A stretch of DNA of 64,000 nt from Chelydra serpentina (Eukaryota > Chordata > Testudines > Chelydridae): NCBI GenBank assembly GCA_037349315.1, contig JBAIAC010000007.1:20526501-20590500 (forward strand), read 5' to 3'. The notes below the pieces were generated by a model that had not been told where the DNA came from, did no database searches, and saw only the letters and a program-made list of their open reading frames with translations. Both the position numbers and the translations under genes were made by a program. Positions 1 through 64,000 of this stretch are shown here, piece by piece. How positions within the stretch are numbered: the stretch's first letter is position 1; every line of letters starts with the position of its first letter.

Positions 1-29
1 CCTCAGAAAAAGGTTGAGAACCCCTGGTC

Positions 30-415
30 TAGACCACATGTCCCTAGTGTGCTTATGAGAATGTCATGTGGGACTGTGTCAACAGCCTTATTAAAATCAA
101 GATGTATCACATGTACAACTTCCCCTCCCATCCACTAGGCCAGTAACTGTAAGAAAGAAAGAAATTAGGCTGGTTTGGCAAGATTTGTTCTTGACAAATC
201 CATGTTGGCTATTACTCATCACCCTATTATCCTCTAAGTGCTTAGAAATTGATTGTTTAATCATTTGTTCTACTATCTTTCCGGATATGGAGGTTACGAT
301 GACTGGTCTGTAATTCCCTGGGTCTTCCTTTCTCTTCTTTACAATGTAATCTTCCCATAAAACAAATGTCTGAGGTGCAGTACAGATAATACATTCAGTC
401 ACAGACCAGTGAGAG
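30..415 (-). mobile_element. CR1 LINE remnant, reverse transcriptase region
   Basis: Minus-strand translation gives the CR1 RT signature: PGNYRPV, then a 'SISGKIVEQMI' segment, then HGFVKNKSC. A frameshift separates this from HLDFNKAVDTVPHDI, the conserved 'DFSKAFDTVxH' motif, at about 60-110. The copy is 5'- and 3'-truncated and has no intact ORF. The family call rests on these motifs. Confidence 0.85.
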
Positions 416-987
416 GTTTAAGGTTCTAACCCAAGCCATCAAGGCTAATGAACACTATACCCCAATGGAAAGGTAGAATTCTCCACTTTCAGTGGGGGTA
501 CAGCATTTGCTCCTAGGTCTGGAGAGTCTCAAGCCACCAGACCTGAAATTTTTGAAGTTCTTTCCCAAGGTCCTGTATAATTAGAATCATGGTAAACACA
601 GTCTGGTTAACAGGTAAAGGGAGATGAAACTGCTGATACTTCCTCAAATAAGTAAAATGTTTGAAAAACATTTTCTGTAGAATGTGTCACATATATAGCA
701 TGTGTGAAGGTATGGTATAAGATTTATTAGCAATTGCATGGGACGACTTCACTCATAGCTTTGCCACTTGTAAGTAATGGGGACACCCCAAACTTTTGTA
801 GATAACACCTTTAACATACAAATGTATTCTATTGACAAAATAAATTATTCAGTTATATTTGGTGCCCCCATAGCTTTGAAGCCCCATGCAAAGTTTAAAA
901 AAAACAGACTTTAAAATGAGTGAAATCTTGCACAAAATTATCCCATTTAAATTTCTTTTGTCCTTAAATATTTATTCCCTTACACTG

Positions 988-1070
988 AGATTTTCAAAAG
1001 AGCCAAGCAGGCATCCAAATCTGACTGAAATGCAGAGCTGTCTATCTCCCTTAGGCTCTTTTGAAAATCT
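988..1070. repeat. Palindromic interspersed repeat (17-bp perfect stem)
   Basis: 988-1004 and 1054-1070 are exact inverted complements (AGATTTTCAAAAGAGCC and its reverse complement) around a 49-nt loop. A terminus of the form GATTTTCAAAAG is common in an amniote MITE-like palindromic family. Its class is not certain. Confidence 0.6.
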
Positions 1071-1877
1071 CTGCCTTAATTCTTCAAATAGGCCATAAAC
1101 AGGATGTTAAAACTATTGATAACTGCACTCCTAAAAATTCAAAAAGTGTGTGTCTTACTTTGGAAACAACAAAAATGTGTTTGTTCACGCATTCATAAGT
1201 ACATTTTAACCTATTGACTCAATTAAGAATAATGGTCAATAAAAGTGATAGTTGCATTGCAAAGTTCAGTTTATTATTTAACTTTAAACAAAGTAATTAA
1301 GGAAGAAAATTACTTAGAACTTTTTAGGTAATTCCTTTTCTGTCAATGTTGCTTATCTTTTAAAAAAAGATTTTGTTGAGCTATTTTCTGTTTATCAAAT
1401 TCCAGAAATAAGCTAAATACATTTTGGACTGATCATATAAAGCCTGTGTAATAAAAAATGAACTCAAGACTCTGCGCATGCTTTTAAGTTATCACATAAT
1501 TCAAATCTGCAACTCTATTGACAGAATCGCAAAATGCAGGGCCAGATTTAACTGATTTCACTTGATTATCTTCAATCCTTTACCCTTGGTTGTTTTTATT
1601 GTGAAGTGCCTTGAAATATATTAGCGTAAAGTACATGTATGAAACAAGTTCTTAAAGTTCATTTTACACTAACATCATAAAGATGACCTACCGACACTTA
1701 ACAGAACTGATTTACTTTACATGTACTTATTAAGGGGTTATCCAGTCAGAACAGAAAGACACACACAATTTAACAAGATCTCTCACTGCAGTACCGCATG
1801 TATCAACTCTCTGAGCTGGCAATGATAATACTAATGTTCCTTATGTGTGGATACAATTACAATCAAGGATAAAATAC

Positions 1878-55177
<53,300 letters not shown>

Positions 55178-56804
55178 TTAGATAAAATTACTGTCAGAAA
55201 CATGAAAGAAAATAGCGGAAGTTGTCATCATCGAATAATCAGCACAAAGACAGATCAAGGAAAAAACAGGATAAATCTCTTATTTGCAGCCATTATATCA
55301 CATAACTAGATTAAGTTGTCACTTTAAAGTGAGTTTATGTAATGATTTTAATCTACTCTTGATCAAGGAGTGATTGTTACTGTGAAAAGTTAGTATAAAA
55401 TGTGAGCTTACTCAGATCTGCTCTTTACTTTTAACATCAACATAAGCTAGTTATAAACCAATGTACATGTCCACCAGTATAATTAAATTGATTTTAAAAC
55501 AATTGTAATTAAACCGGTGCAATTTGTGTGCATAGACAAAGTCTAAACGATGTTAAGAATGCGAGAAATTTGCCATCAGGAACAGTTTTAAGATAAACAA
55601 ATAAGGGCAAATGTGGTCGACTATGTATTTCAGAATCAGGGGAAAATACAACTTCAAAAGAATTCTACAAAACAATCAAGAACCAATTAATTAAATTTGA
55701 GATGATTATATAAAAGATCTAGTTTTATCACATAATACAGAAATTGTTTGGTAATTGACCTATAAAGAAAATCCTGAAATATATAACCATCCTTGAGCGC
55801 AAATGACTGAAAACGCAAAATCCTTAAAAACAATAGTTATTCAAATTAAAATTAGTGAACAGAATTAATATTTTTTACCCAAAACTGTCATATCTAAAAA
55901 ACAGAACAATAAGTAGTGAAAAGATGTTTTGACTAAAATATTATTCTCAGGAACATATGTGACCAAGACAAACAGCAGCTCAACAGCAGACTTCAGGGAC
56001 TCTTATTTAGAAACCACAACGTTGACAGGTTACAAGAGGTACACTAATATTTTTGTTAAGTATTTAGCCATCAAATTTCTCTGGATATGATTAACTTCTT
56101 CCAGCTTATATTACAGCAAAATTGACAGCATCCACTAAAGTTAAGTTGCAAAACATTTTCCCTTACAGCCCAGCCCTTGGTTCCCTCCTTTTTCAATTGC
56201 TCATAACTTGAGAAATGACCGGTTGCACTGGAAGTTTTCCATGGTTCACTTCAGCACAAGTTAATTTTTGAAACAGTAAGCTAAATGTTTGAGAAATGTC
56301 GTTATACAGGTAGAACTCAAACCGTTTCATCAAATGTTTTACACATGCATAACCAGACAATCACTACAAGTTTCATCAAAATTGATTTTTACAGATCTCA
56401 CTGAAATCTAAGAAAAAAGCCCACCTTGAAGGAAACTGTTTGTGGTTTTGAAATTATGAGCATTGAAAGTTTACTCACATATGCATATAGTATTTTCAAA
56501 ATAGGACTATTTGCTTCATCTACAGTTTCAAACAGGGATTCTCAATCTATGCCACCACGCACAACCCTACAACCAGCCATATTTTTTTGCTGCCAATTAC
56601 ATAGATCACATTCCAAAATCATTTGCAGCCATAATTTCTAATTTTATAAATCTAAAATACAAAGTAACAGTTTAAAAAAAAATTAAGTATTGATAGGTTG
56701 GGGGATGAGGAAAATAAAGAAAGAACGAACAGTGGTGCATGCAGGAGAAAGGGAGGCATGAAGAATTGTAACAGGGGCTAGAAACAGTAGCAGGAAAAAA
56801 GCCT

Positions 56805-59215
56805 GAGTCTGCTTGGAGTGGGTATTGTCAGCAGAGGATCTCCACACACAAAAGCCCTCTCCTAAATCATCATCTTTACCAGATGACTGGAGGATAGCTA
56901 ATACAACACCTATTTTTAAAAAAAGTTCCAAAGGCAATCCTGGCAGCTACAGGACTCTAAGACTAACTTCAGTACCAGGCAAATTGTTTGAAGCTACAGT
57001 AAAGAACAGAATTATCAGACACAGAGGAGCACTGTTATGTTGGGGAAGAGTCAACACTGCTTTTGTAAAGGGAAATCATGCCTCACCAATCTATTAGAAT
57101 TCTTTGAGGGATTCAACAAGCATGATCCAGCTGAAATAGCATATTTGAACTTTCAGAAAGCTTTGACAAGTTCCCACACCAAAAGCTCTTTAGCCAAGTG
57201 ATCAGTCATGGGCTAAGAGGGAAGATCCTCTTATGGATCAGTAACTGGTTAAAAGACAGAAAATAAATGGTAGGAATAAACTGTCAGTTTTCACAATGGA
57301 AAGCAGAAATAGTAGGATTCCCCCAAGGCAGTGGTTCCCAAACTGGGGTTCATGAACCCCTGGGGGTTCACGAAATGTTGGGGGGGGGGGGTTTCCCCCT
57401 CGGGAAAAAATTCCCTAATGGTGGACAGAGATATCCCTAGGGAGCCTGGAGCCTCTGCACTTCCAAGAGTTAAGCAGATCAAAGCAAGCATATCTATCAC
57501 ACTGAGATTTGAACTTCAAGACTCCTTATTAGAAACGGAAAGGGAGGTAGCTAGTATTGTTTTTTAAATTATTGTGAAGATCAAGTTTGAGCTTTGTTGT
57601 AATGTGCGTTGTATGCCTGGACTGCTCAAGACCTGAATGCTGACGAGTCTCACCAGCACGTCACGTTTGGCAGTCGAATTACTCCTTAAAATCCAAACTG
57701 ACAGTGAGGACTCCGATATCATCGACCTGAGTAACGCATATGACACGAGTTTGCTGAATGCTTGTGTAGGAGGAATCCTTTGAGTTGGCTTCTTAAATAC
57801 CTTCATGCTGTTTCACATCTGATACTTCTTGATGAAACACAGGAGCCTTGTCTTATAACAGGCTTATTCAAAGTGACACAAGCTACGAAAGTGAGAGCTT
57901 GGAAGAGTGTTGCCGTTTGCATAACGTAATAAAAATACTGTAATGATAAATAATAATTAATAATAGTGTGTAATAAGCATGTCATAAAAACAAATTTTAT
58001 ATTTCCAAGATCACTGCTTTTATCATTTCTACTCAGGTAAAGGAGAAAATCCCTGGAAATATTCATTTTTAGGAGGGGGTTCACGAGACTTGACATTTTA
58101 GTGAAAGGGGTTCACAGGTTGTTAGAAAGTTTGGGAAACACTGCCCCAAGGATATGTACTGGGACTAGCGCTGTTCAACATATTCATAAATGACCTGGAA
58201 AAGGGGGGTAAAGAATAAAGTAGCAAAGTTTGCAGATAATACAAAATTACTCAAGATAGTTAAGTCCAAAGCTGACTGAGTTATAAAGCGATCTCACAAA
58301 AATGGGTGAGCAGGCAACGAAAAAATCACAGATGAAATTCAGTGTTGATAAGTGCAAAGTAACGCATATTGGGAAAACAATCCCAAATATATATACACAA
58401 AATCAGAGGGTCTAAATTAGCCATTACCAGACATGAAAGAAATCTTGGAATCATCAAGGATAGTTGTCAGAAAACAGCTACTCAGTGTACAGCAGCAATC
58501 AAAAAAGCTAACAGTTAGGAACTATTAGAAAAGGGAGAGAAAATACGACAAAATACCATGCCACTATATAAATCCCTGGTATTCCCACATCTTGAATACT
58601 GTGTGCATTTCTGGCTGCCCCAACCCAAAAACTTATATTAAAATTGAAAAAGGTATAGGGAATGGCAACAAAAATGATGAGGGGTATGAAACAGCTTTCA
58701 TATGAGGAGAGATTTAAAGATTGGGATTGTTCAACTTTAAAAAAAAAAGAGTATGATCATATACAATCATGAATGTGCAGAGAAAGTGAAGAGAAGATAA
58801 CATAACACAAGAATCAGGGGTCACCCAATGAAATTAATAGTCAGCAGGTTTAAAACAAACAAAAAAACAATGTGCTACTTCACACAACACAGACAATTTG
58901 TGGAATTCGTTGCCAGAAGATGATTTGGAGGCCAAAAATATAACGGGGTTCAAAAGAGAATTAAGTAAGTTCATAGAGGATAAATCCATTGATGGCTATT
59001 AGCCATGGTAGTCAGAGACTCAACCCATGCTTTAGGTGTGCCTAAACCTCTGAACTGCCAGGACCTGGAAGTGGACGACAGGGGATGGATCACTCCATAA
59101 TCCACGTTCTGTTCATTCCCTCTGAAGCATCTGGCACTGGCCTCCGTCAGTAGACAGAATATTGGGTTATATGCACCACTGATCTGACCCACATGGTCAT
59201 TCTTATATTGTCGTA
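56805..59215 (+). mobile_element. CR1 LINE, ORF2 3' half, split by a hAT insertion
   Basis: First part 56805-57328 reads DDWRIANTTPIFKKSSKGNP and LRLTSVPGKLFEATVKN (RT), and stops exactly in the codons for FPQG. It resumes at 58152 with VLGLALFNIFINDLEKG, AKFADNTK-like text, then the C-terminal part (QCTAAIKKANS, SLVFPHLEYCVHFWLPQ). The 3' tail is at 58970-59215 (GCATCTGGCACTGGCC, GACCCACATGGTCATTCTTA). Many stops occur. Without the insert the CR1 copy would be about 1.6 kb. Confidence 0.9.
57329..58143. mobile_element. hAT non-autonomous element inserted in CR1
   Basis: 815 bp, ends CAGTGGTTCCCAAACTGGGG and AGTTTGGGAAACACTG, with CCCCAAGG duplicated exactly at 57321-57328 and 58144-58151. 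Subterminal repeats GGTTCATGAACCCCTGGGGG and GGGGGTTCACGAGAC face each other. No transposase homology was seen inside, only short unsupported frames. Confidence 0.93.
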
Positions 59216-60556
59216 GTGATGCAGGCAGGAGTCCCACTGCTGTTGGTCTTCAGACTGGCTGCAGCATCCCTGCTTCTCAGTCCCCTGCTCCCTGTTTTCA
59301 GGTAGGCTGGAGACCAGTCAAAGAGGCAGAATACCTTAGCCACTACTATGCCAGTAAAGGGCTCTCTGTGTACGAGTCCTCATGCAACCCCACTGTGGAG
59401 TTAGCATTGAGAAGGGCAGCATAAATTGTTTTACTTGGTGTTTGTGGGTGGGAGAAGTAGCCTTAATTGGAAGCTCGAAGTTCAAACTCAGAGGAGACCA
59501 GGATCTTCAGTCACAAGAGGTACCCGACAAGCAAGGGGCATCTGATTTGGTAAAACTGGCAAAGATTTGCTGATAATTAGATGTATTGCCTGGACTAGTA
59601 AGCAGTGTGTACATTTTTCAAGCTTAGTATTTTATCTCCAGAGTAATGGAGCGTTTAGGCTCTGATGCAGAGAATGTCTTAGTAATCTGCTCATCAGATT
59701 TGGCATCATATGCTTACTGACATCAAGGTTAAAGTCTTGTAGGCAATACTGGCTCTGGCCTTCATTCTTAAATTATATAAATTGAGTTCCATGCAGTTTA
59801 TTGGATGGATTTTATTATTTTCCCCACAAGAGCTTTTTTAAAAAAGTAAAGCCCTGCCCTTTCTGTATGGACATTGAAGAGCCTATCATGGATTTTGTAA
59901 GAAAAGGAACCTGCTCCAGGGGTACTGTACAATCCTCCAGCTCTCCACAACTGTTACATCTGATGCTTTAGTTAACTGCTTTCCTCCACTGGAGAAACTG
60001 GTGCATAAACATCAAACGTTACAATATATTGTTCTTATCTTATATTGCTCTTAATCAGGAGAACTTTAGTGGGACATCTCCCAGGAAACTGATCTAGCCT
60101 AATTACCTTTTACTATCATGACTTGTCTTAGTTTTGACAGTATAAGTAACAGTAAAAACTTTCAGGAATAAGCTTAATCCAAATCTTGATGAATTTCGGG
60201 GAATGCTGAAAGATTCTCCTCTTCAGTAAAACATTTCTACCATAACTGGCAAGATGATCAACACCCTGCAAGCAGTCTCTCCCAGGAGTACAGCAGGAGC
60301 AGAAATCTCAAAGTTCACTAGAGATTTTCACCATGCTGATTTAGTTTATAGTGTTTAAATACTATGACAATAAATACTAAAGAAAAATCCCAAGGCCTTG
60401 CCTCCACTAGAGAAATCAACAGTTAAGTGATCTGCTACTACTGCAGTCACGTAAATACAAACAGTTTAGTGTGTCCACACTAAACATGCTAAATTAATTT
60501 AAGAATTTTTACATGTCTACCCTGCATCAACAGGAGCGCTACTCTAAACAATCTCA

Positions 60557-60771
60557 GGCTATGTCTACACTAGAGAACTGTACCAATGCAGCTGCGCCAC
60601 TGTAAAATTTCTCATAGCCCGCTCTATGCCAACAGCAGAGAGCTCTTCTGCCGACATAGCTGTACATACTAGAGCCTATGCCCGCGTAACTTGTGTCGCT
60701 AAGGGGGTGGAATATTTACACCCCTGGGTGACATAAGTTTTGCTGACATAAGTGGCAGTGTAAACATAGCC
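60557..60771. mobile_element. PIF/Harbinger MITE
   Basis: 215 bp with near-perfect TIRs GGCTATGTCTACACTAG and AGTGTAAACATAGCC. TCA flanks both sides (60554-60556, 60772-60774), a variant of the usual TWA duplication. The interior ACTTGTGTCGCTAAGGGGGT and GACATAAGTTTTGCTGACAT matches the 48458 and 19970 copies in style. Confidence 0.88.
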
Positions 60772-61601
60772 TCAGTCACAATTTCCCCTAGGTACCTATG
60801 CCACAGTTCCCAGCACAGCTTCCAGAAGCAGTGAATTCCAAGAGATTTCAAAAGACTAAAGGTGAATTGTCAGGCTGCAATGGAAGAAATAGTTGAACCA
60901 TACCAGCAATTCTGTCCCCTCAATGAGATCAAAATATTTCAGGCTGAAATGTTCAGACAAATATTTAAACCTGCTGAAATTTAGGCTATTCCAAATGATA
61001 TTTACCATTTTTATAAGCCACTTGGAGCACTTTTGTGTTAAGTCATTTTAGAAAAAACAAATGGTACACTGTGCAAAGTATGTAATGTAAGGCATGTATG
61101 GAAAAACTTTTGATTTTCTAAGTATGATTATCTTGTTTATATGCATGTATGTATCTTTGTATCTGATGTTATGAATATTAGCTATGTACTTGTATCTTAG
61201 GGCATGGCTACACTTGTGAGTTAGAGTGCATTAAAGCAGCCCCGTGTGCTCAAACTCACGACGCGTCCACACTGGCAAGGCACGAAGAGCGCTCTGACTC
61301 CATGGCTAGAGTGCTCCTGGTAATCCACCTTGGCGAGTGGAATAATGTTTGATGTGCCCCCGCTGGAGAGCCGCGGCACCAGTGTGGACGTCCTGGTCTG
61401 TTAATGCGCTCTGATTGGCTTCCAGAAGGGTCCCACAATGCCTGTTCTAGCCACTCTGGTCATCACTTTGAACTCTACTGCCCTGCCTTCAGGTGTCCAA
61501 CCGTCAGACCCACCCTTTAAATTCTCTGGGAATTTGGAAAATCCCCTTCCTGTTTGCTCAGCCAGGCATGGAGTACTCTCAGTGCATCTTTCCAAGTGAC
61601 C

Positions 61602-62115
61602 ATGCCTTCACGCGACAGGCGATCCTCAGTATGGAGCAATGGCAAGGTGCTGGACCTCAGTGTTTGTGGAGAGGAAGCTGTCCAGTTCCAGCGGCGCTCC
61701 AGCAGTAGGAATTATGATACCTTCGGGCAGATATCAAAGGACATGATGGAAAGGGTCCATGACCGGGACGCACTGCAGTGCAGGGTAAAAGTGAAGGTGC
61801 TGTGGAATGCCTACCGCAAAGCCCACGAGGCAAACTGCTGCTCCGGTGCTGCCCCCGCGACTTGCCATTTCGACAAAGAGCTGGATGCAATACTTGGGGA
61901 CGACCCTACTTCCACTTCGAGGACCATCATGGACACTTCAGAGCCCAGTTCAACAAGGCAGGAGGAGGAGGAAAGCGGGAGCGAGGGTGTTGAGGAGGAA
62001 GACACCCCGGACTCCCTAGATGCATGCAGACAGGAGCTGTTCTCAAGCCAGGAGAAAGGTGGCCAGTCACGGTGGCTGGTGGTTGGAGAAGGACAAACAC
62101 CAGAGGAGGTGCCTG
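61602..62115 (+). CDS. Harbinger Myb/SANT-like DNA-binding protein, exon 1
   Basis: The start is placed at MPSRDRRSSVWSN, the family's usual N-terminus; an in-frame ATG 48 bases upstream exists. The Myb/SANT helices read VWSNGKVLDLSVCGEEAVQF, RSSSRNYDTFGQISKDMMER, GHDRD-like VHDRDALQCRVKVKVLWNAY and RKAHEANCCSGAAPATCHFD. An acidic linker follows (EPSSTRQEEEESGSEG). The exon stays open for 171 codons and ends at GTGCCTG before GTAAGC. The protein normally recruits the Harbinger transposase to transposon ends in the nucleus. Exon 2 is frameshifted, so the gene is a pseudogene even though this exon is open. Confidence 0.82.
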
Positions 62116-62779
62116 GTAAGCAGTTTTTATTTTGGGAAGAAAGTTCTTCAGTGCAGGCTCTTGGGGCAAGCAGGGTTAGGGCTGCATGCATGCCGAAATG
62201 CAGAATAGGGCTTTGATGTGCTCTCACATTGCAGCAATTGGCCTCAGTGATCTCTTCAAAGGTCTCATCCAGAACTTGGGAAATGCACTTATGCAGGTTT
62301 CTTGGGAGAGCCACTGTGGTCCTTGTCCCAGTCGGGCTAACATGTCTGTGCCACTGTGCCCTGAGGGGCGGGGGAACCATTGCTGCACACAGGCAAGCTG
62401 CATATGGGCCAGGGCTGAAGACATATATAGTAGAAGACCCTCCGTTGCTTCCCTGGTCACTCTCAGCAGCGAGATATCTTCCAGGACAAACTGCTGTGGA
62501 AAATGTAGGGACAGTATTCAGTATAGGGGCCCCCTGCAGATGTTGGCTCCCCCAAAGGCACAGAAACCCAGAGGACAGTACAGCCATGAAACAATCAGTC
62601 CCCCTTGACCCTGTGCTTACTCACCATTTTGGGGCTCCCGTGGGTTGTGCGCGCTCGCTTTGGGACGGGGAAATTCTGCTATTGTGTAGACTGTGCTTGC
62701 CCTTAAGTACGGGGGAATCATTGCTCTGTCCGGTGTGAACAATGCTGCCTCTGTTACGTGTTGCATTTTGCCTTTACAG
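62116..62779 (+). other. Intron of the Harbinger Myb-like gene
   Basis: Bounded by G|GTAAGC and TTTACAG|A. Splicing joins GTGCCTG to ATGCAACCTTGAG, giving VPDATLRSQPS, which is the continuation known for this family. The open frames inside are not coding. Confidence 0.8.
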
Positions 62780-63462
62780 ATGCAACCTTGAGATCTCAGC
62801 CGTCCGTGTTTATCACCGGCCGAAAGACTCCAAAGAATTAGGAAGAGGCCATGTGGAAGCAAAGAAGACATGCTGCATGAAGTAATGCAGCAGTCCCTTA
62901 ATGAGCATCTAAAAGCGCAGGAGTGGAGGGAGAGTGAAAGGAGGATCCGCCAGCAGAATGAGGAGCGCCGGCACCAAAGCGCGGAGTGCCTGCAGCAAAG
63001 CACGGATCGGCAGATAAAGCATCATGGAGCGCCAAGCGGACTCGATCCAGGCGCTCGTAGCCATGCAGGCGAGGCACTACTGCGTCCGCCCCTGCCCCCC
63101 TTGTTACAAAAAACTCTTTCCCTTATGCCCCCATGTCACCTCCAACCCACTTTCCCCAACATCCAGGTTCTTATCACCACCAGCTGCCTCCAACACCTGT
63201 AGCTTCACCACTCAGCCCTGAAAACTACAACCCTTACCCACTGCATTCAGCCCCTACCAACTTGCATTATAGCTATACTGAAGTGCAGGACTCACTGCAC
63301 AGAACTCCAGACAAGAAGGCTGAGTATAAGAACAGGACATACGCAAATCCGTTATTGCACTGTTCCCCACCCCACCCCTTTCTGTTTCCCAAGCAGTTGT
63401 GCTTCTTTTCAATAACTGGATTTCTTGGCTTTGAAAACATTCTTTATTATTGTATAAAGTAA
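62780..63462 (+). pseudogene. Harbinger Myb-like protein, exon 2 (frameshifted)
   Basis: After the splice the frame reads ATLRSQPSVFITGR and then meets a stop. The homologous reading continues in other frames: KEDMLHEVMQQSLNEHLKAQ with a coiled coil (EWRESERRIRQQNEE), then MERQADSIQALVAMQARHY, then MSPPTHFPQHPGSYHHQLPP, SPENYNPYPLHSAP and DSLHRTPDKKAEYKNRTYAN. At least three frame changes make it non-functional. Confidence 0.8.
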
Positions 63463-63682
63463 AAGATACCTTAGCCCAGAAAAGCAACAGGCACTGCAAG
63501 TCAGCGTAGCAAACACAGATTCCTACTAACATTGGAACCACTGCACTTCACTCCCGTGCAGGGCACCAAACATTACTGGTGGCTTTCAGCCTCAAATTGC
63601 TCCCTCAAGGCATCCCTAATCCTTGCAGCCCCACACTGGGCCCCTCTAATACCCCTGCTCTCTGACTGTGCAAATTCAACCT

Positions 63683-64000
63683 TCAGGTGTTGAACCTCTG
63701 AGTTCCATGCCTAAGTGAATCTTTCACCCTTCCCTTCACAAATGTTATGGAAGGCACAACACGGATATAACCACGCAGATGAGGTCTTCGGCCAGGTCCA
63801 GCTTCCCATACAGAGAGCGCCAGCGGCTCTTTAAATGGCCAAAAGCACACTCCACGGTCATTCGGCACCGGCTCAGCCTGTAGCTGAACTGCTCCTTGCT
63901 GCTGTCAAAGCTCCCTGTGTAGGGTTTCATGAGCCACGGCATTAAAGGGTAAGCGGGGTCTCCCAGGATCACAATGGGCATTTCGACTTCCCCTATGGTG
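63683..64000 (-). pseudogene. Harbinger transposase C-terminal part (continues off window)
   Basis: The minus strand reads PIVILGDPAYPLMPWLMKPY and TGSFDSSKEQFSYRLSRCRM, then TVECAFGHLKSRWRSLYGKL with the catalytic Glu, then LAEDLICVVI. The C-terminal 'CCxxHNICE' block follows only after a one-base frame shift near 63770. The N-terminal part with the first two catalytic Asp residues lies beyond 64000. Confidence 0.85.

Larger units (their letters stand above)
1..1877 (-). other. PAPOLA: PAPOLA intron 19 (partial)
   Basis: AT-rich intron. The first 30 bases resemble a hAT-type terminus (GGTTGAGAACCCCTG), followed by a CR1 remnant to about 420, and there is a palindromic repeat at 988-1070. 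Nothing else is recognisable, and exons 20-22 are not present. Confidence 0.85.
61200..64000. mobile_element. Second PIF/Harbinger transposon (right end outside window)
   Basis: Begins GGGCATGGCTACACTTG after TTA (61197-61199). It carries a Myb/SANT-like gene on the plus strand with an intron and the 3' part of a DDE transposase on the minus strand, converging around 63500-63700. The family is clearly different in sequence from the 21577-26218 copy and better preserved. Confidence 0.88.

Noticed and set aside
1..1877. PAPOLA exons 20-22 or the 3' UTR
   Set aside because: No minus-strand match to the expected acidic C-terminal segment or the LRLNR end was found. The donor at 1876-1877 shows that the gene continues further left.
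61811..62587. 258-codon minus-strand open frame in the right Harbinger
   Set aside because: It overlaps the Myb-like exon and its intron in antisense and shows low-complexity Ser-rich text only.

Overview
This is a vertebrate nuclear window, most likely from a cryptodiran turtle. The species call is an inference from the repeats: CR1 3' ends with the turtle/archosaur-type terminus, a tRNA-derived SINE of the tortoise type, two-gene PIF/Harbinger elements, a DIRS element, a Penelope-like element and several hAT families that I recognise from turtle genomes. No bacterial, viral or organellar genes were seen.

One host gene spans almost everything on the minus strand: PAPOLA, the canonical nuclear poly(A) polymerase alpha. 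Eighteen consecutive coding exons (2 to 19 in the human 22-exon numbering) lie between 55166 and 1878. I placed every junction by GT/AG and codon phase, and all 18 phases join without a break, giving residues 4 to 662 of a protein whose human counterpart has 745. The catalytic residues fall at the canonical positions (D113, D115, D167, K228, Y237). Exon 1 (Met-Pro-Phe) and the last three exons lie outside the window on the right and left.

Layout, left to right. 1-1877: intron 19, with a CR1 reverse-transcriptase remnant. 1878-6656: exons 19-16 (C-terminal regulatory tail). 6657-19281: intron 15, which holds an LTR-like block, a CR1 3' end, a Penelope-like element, a hAT MITE and a 4.6-kb DIRS element with inverted terminal repeats. 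19282-19391: exon 15. 19392-31687: intron 14, which holds a Harbinger MITE, a hAT MITE, a 4.6-kb Harbinger, a 4-kb hAT with a nested MITE, and another hAT MITE. 31688-42759: exons 14-8. 42760-45803: intron 7, with a fold-back hAT. 45804-55166: exons 7-2, with a SINE, a Harbinger MITE and a Tigger-like element in the introns. 55167-64000: intron 1, with a CR1 cut by a hAT element, a Harbinger MITE and the left part of a second two-gene Harbinger.

Every mobile element examined is decayed by stops or frameshifts, so they look like fossils in introns and not a working system. No clearly new biological system is visible. The most unusual structures are the fold-back hAT in intron 7, the GC-rich repetitive cargo in the intron 14 hAT, the conserved splice junction in the right-hand Harbinger's Myb-like gene, the apparent tandem (pseudo-LTR) layout of the Penelope-like element, and a 44-bp rearranged micro-insertion with a 12-bp target duplication.
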